Program-made: the position numbers and the translations under genes
Shown here: positions 63,535 to 64,000 of the stretch, piece after piece
Layout of the letters: each line of letters starts with the position of its first letter
Numbering within the stretch: position 1 is the stretch's first letter
From: Bacteroidota bacterium
GTDB lineage: Bacteria; Bacteroidota; Bacteroidia; Bacteroidales; JACABE01
Reading direction: 5' to 3'
Assembly: GCA_026391675.1 (NCBI GenBank)
Contig: JAPLDQ010000046.1
Coordinates: 84,347-148,346, forward strand
DNA length: 64,000 nt
The notes under the pieces: model-generated
Told to the model about the DNA's origin: nothing
Databases searched by the model: none
The model's input: the letters and a program-made list of their open reading frames with translations, nothing else

Positions 63535-63850
63535 AAAAATAATATTTTGATTGTGAAAGATTTTTGATTTTCACATAATTAATTTACTAAAACACCTGAT
63601 ATTAAAGAAATATAAAAGTAATACATTTTACTACTATTATTTGAAATTAGTTATTGTTTTTGCTAGTAATAACTTAATAAAAAGTAAATTCATCAACATG
63701 TTGAAATCAATAATTCTAACCGTTTTTTAAATTTGCTTAAAATTACTATCAATTAGGTAATTGTAATTGCAATTCATAAATGCATTTCTTCTTTATTAAA
63801 AAAAGGGGAAAGTTTTCATTTTCCCCTTTTTAGTTTAAATTATTAAAAAA
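63535..63850. other. Intergenic region upstream of the third giant gene
   Basis: This 316-base AT-rich gap holds the leader of the third giant gene. Minus-strand TACTTTTA (63620-63613), within a stretch GTATTACTTTTA shared with the region upstream of the short paralog (52078-52071), is a near match to the -7 box. Nothing else but the terminator of the right-edge gene is seen. Confidence 0.5.
63800..63830 (-). terminator. Intrinsic terminator of the right-edge cargo gene
   Basis: AAAAGGGGAAA and TTTCCCCTTTT pair around an 8-9 base loop, flanked by A and T runs, about 20 bases after the stop at 63851. Confidence 0.8.
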
Positions 63851-64000
63851 TTATTGTAATACAATCTTTTCAACTTTTGTGAAGTTTTTGTTGATAAATT
63901 TAACAAAGTAAATACCCTTTGGATACATTGATAAATCAATATCCTGAGTAAATGTTTGTTTGTTATTGATCAGTTTTTCTGAACGGATAACTTTACCTTG
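63851..64000 (-). CDS. C-terminal end of another T9SS cargo protein (partial)
   Basis: The minus strand from the window edge encodes 49 residues, GKVIRSEKLINNKQTFTQDI then LSMYPKGIYFVKFINKNF and the end KVEKIVLQ, followed by TAA at 63851-63853. The pattern (strand, turn, D-LS-Y-KGIYFV, K-hydrophobic end) is that of a type A T9SS sorting domain. It differs clearly from the MVVNK-type tails of the giants, so it belongs to a different cargo subfamily. The body of the protein lies outside the window. An intrinsic terminator follows. Confidence 0.8.
   Translation of the reverse strand, partial: QGKVIRSEKLINNKQTFTQDIDLSMYPKGIYFVKFINKNFTKVEKIVLQ

Noticed and set aside
1..64000. tRNA, rRNA, riboswitch or origin signals
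   Set aside because: I read the intergenic regions for cloverleaf-like or conserved aptamer patterns and saw none I could defend.

Overview
The window looks like a chromosome segment of an AT-rich member of the Bacteroidetes (Bacteroidota), probably a Bacteroidales-like or related anaerobic or microaerophilic lineage. The signs are a type IX secretion system (T9SS) gene pair (porP/sprF-like and gldK), several giant secreted proteins ending in T9SS C-terminal sorting domains, promoters with the Bacteroidetes -7 box TAnnTTTG instead of sigma70 -10 boxes, and families largely confined to this phylum (DUF4290, DUF6261). Genus cannot be decided from the sequence.

Left part (1-15.2 kb) is core chromosome. 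On the minus strand gldK (cut by the left edge) follows a PorP/SprF-like gene. Then come a ferritin, a KDO-8-phosphate phosphatase with a Rossmann/DUF2520 gene, the nucleoside phosphorylase ppnP, a small membrane protein/XRE regulator pair, a malic enzyme, ATP-dependent PEP carboxykinase, a thioredoxin-fold lipid-free exported protein, murA (with an Asp in place of the fosfomycin-target Cys) with DUF4290, and a four-gene 2-oxoacid:ferredoxin oxidoreductase operon. Malic enzyme, PEP carboxykinase and the ferredoxin oxidoreductase together suggest anaplerotic C4/C3 metabolism linked to ferredoxin.

Middle part (15.2-23.1 kb) is accessory. Repeat-rich spacers surround a compact restriction-modification cassette: a nuclease-methyltransferase fusion, a BRO-N/DinD-like protein and an HsdS specificity subunit. 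The cassette lies between two 151-bp direct repeats of about 93% identity. DUF6261 and a PAS-LuxR regulator follow.

Right part (23.1-64 kb) is about 41 kb of minus-strand genes for T9SS cargo: two paralogs of 4296 and 4686 residues, a short 350-residue paralog, a third giant of about 3715 residues, and the tail of a fifth cargo gene at the right edge. The giants are built from CARDB-like beta-sandwiches, Tyr/Asn-rich parallel beta-helices each closed by a DDIDG...IGADE motif, MAM/anchor-J-like domains, Ig_7-like domains carrying inserted guest domains, a PKD-like domain and a C-terminal sorting domain. In the third giant and in the short paralog the sorting domain is out of frame, in one case through a clean 19-bp tandem duplication. 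Both main frames end in the same shifted peptide, and a 142-bp stretch of the two 3' ends is identical. This is the most interesting signal here: either linked lesions or gene conversion, a switch between sorted and unsorted cargo, or an assembly problem in a repeat.
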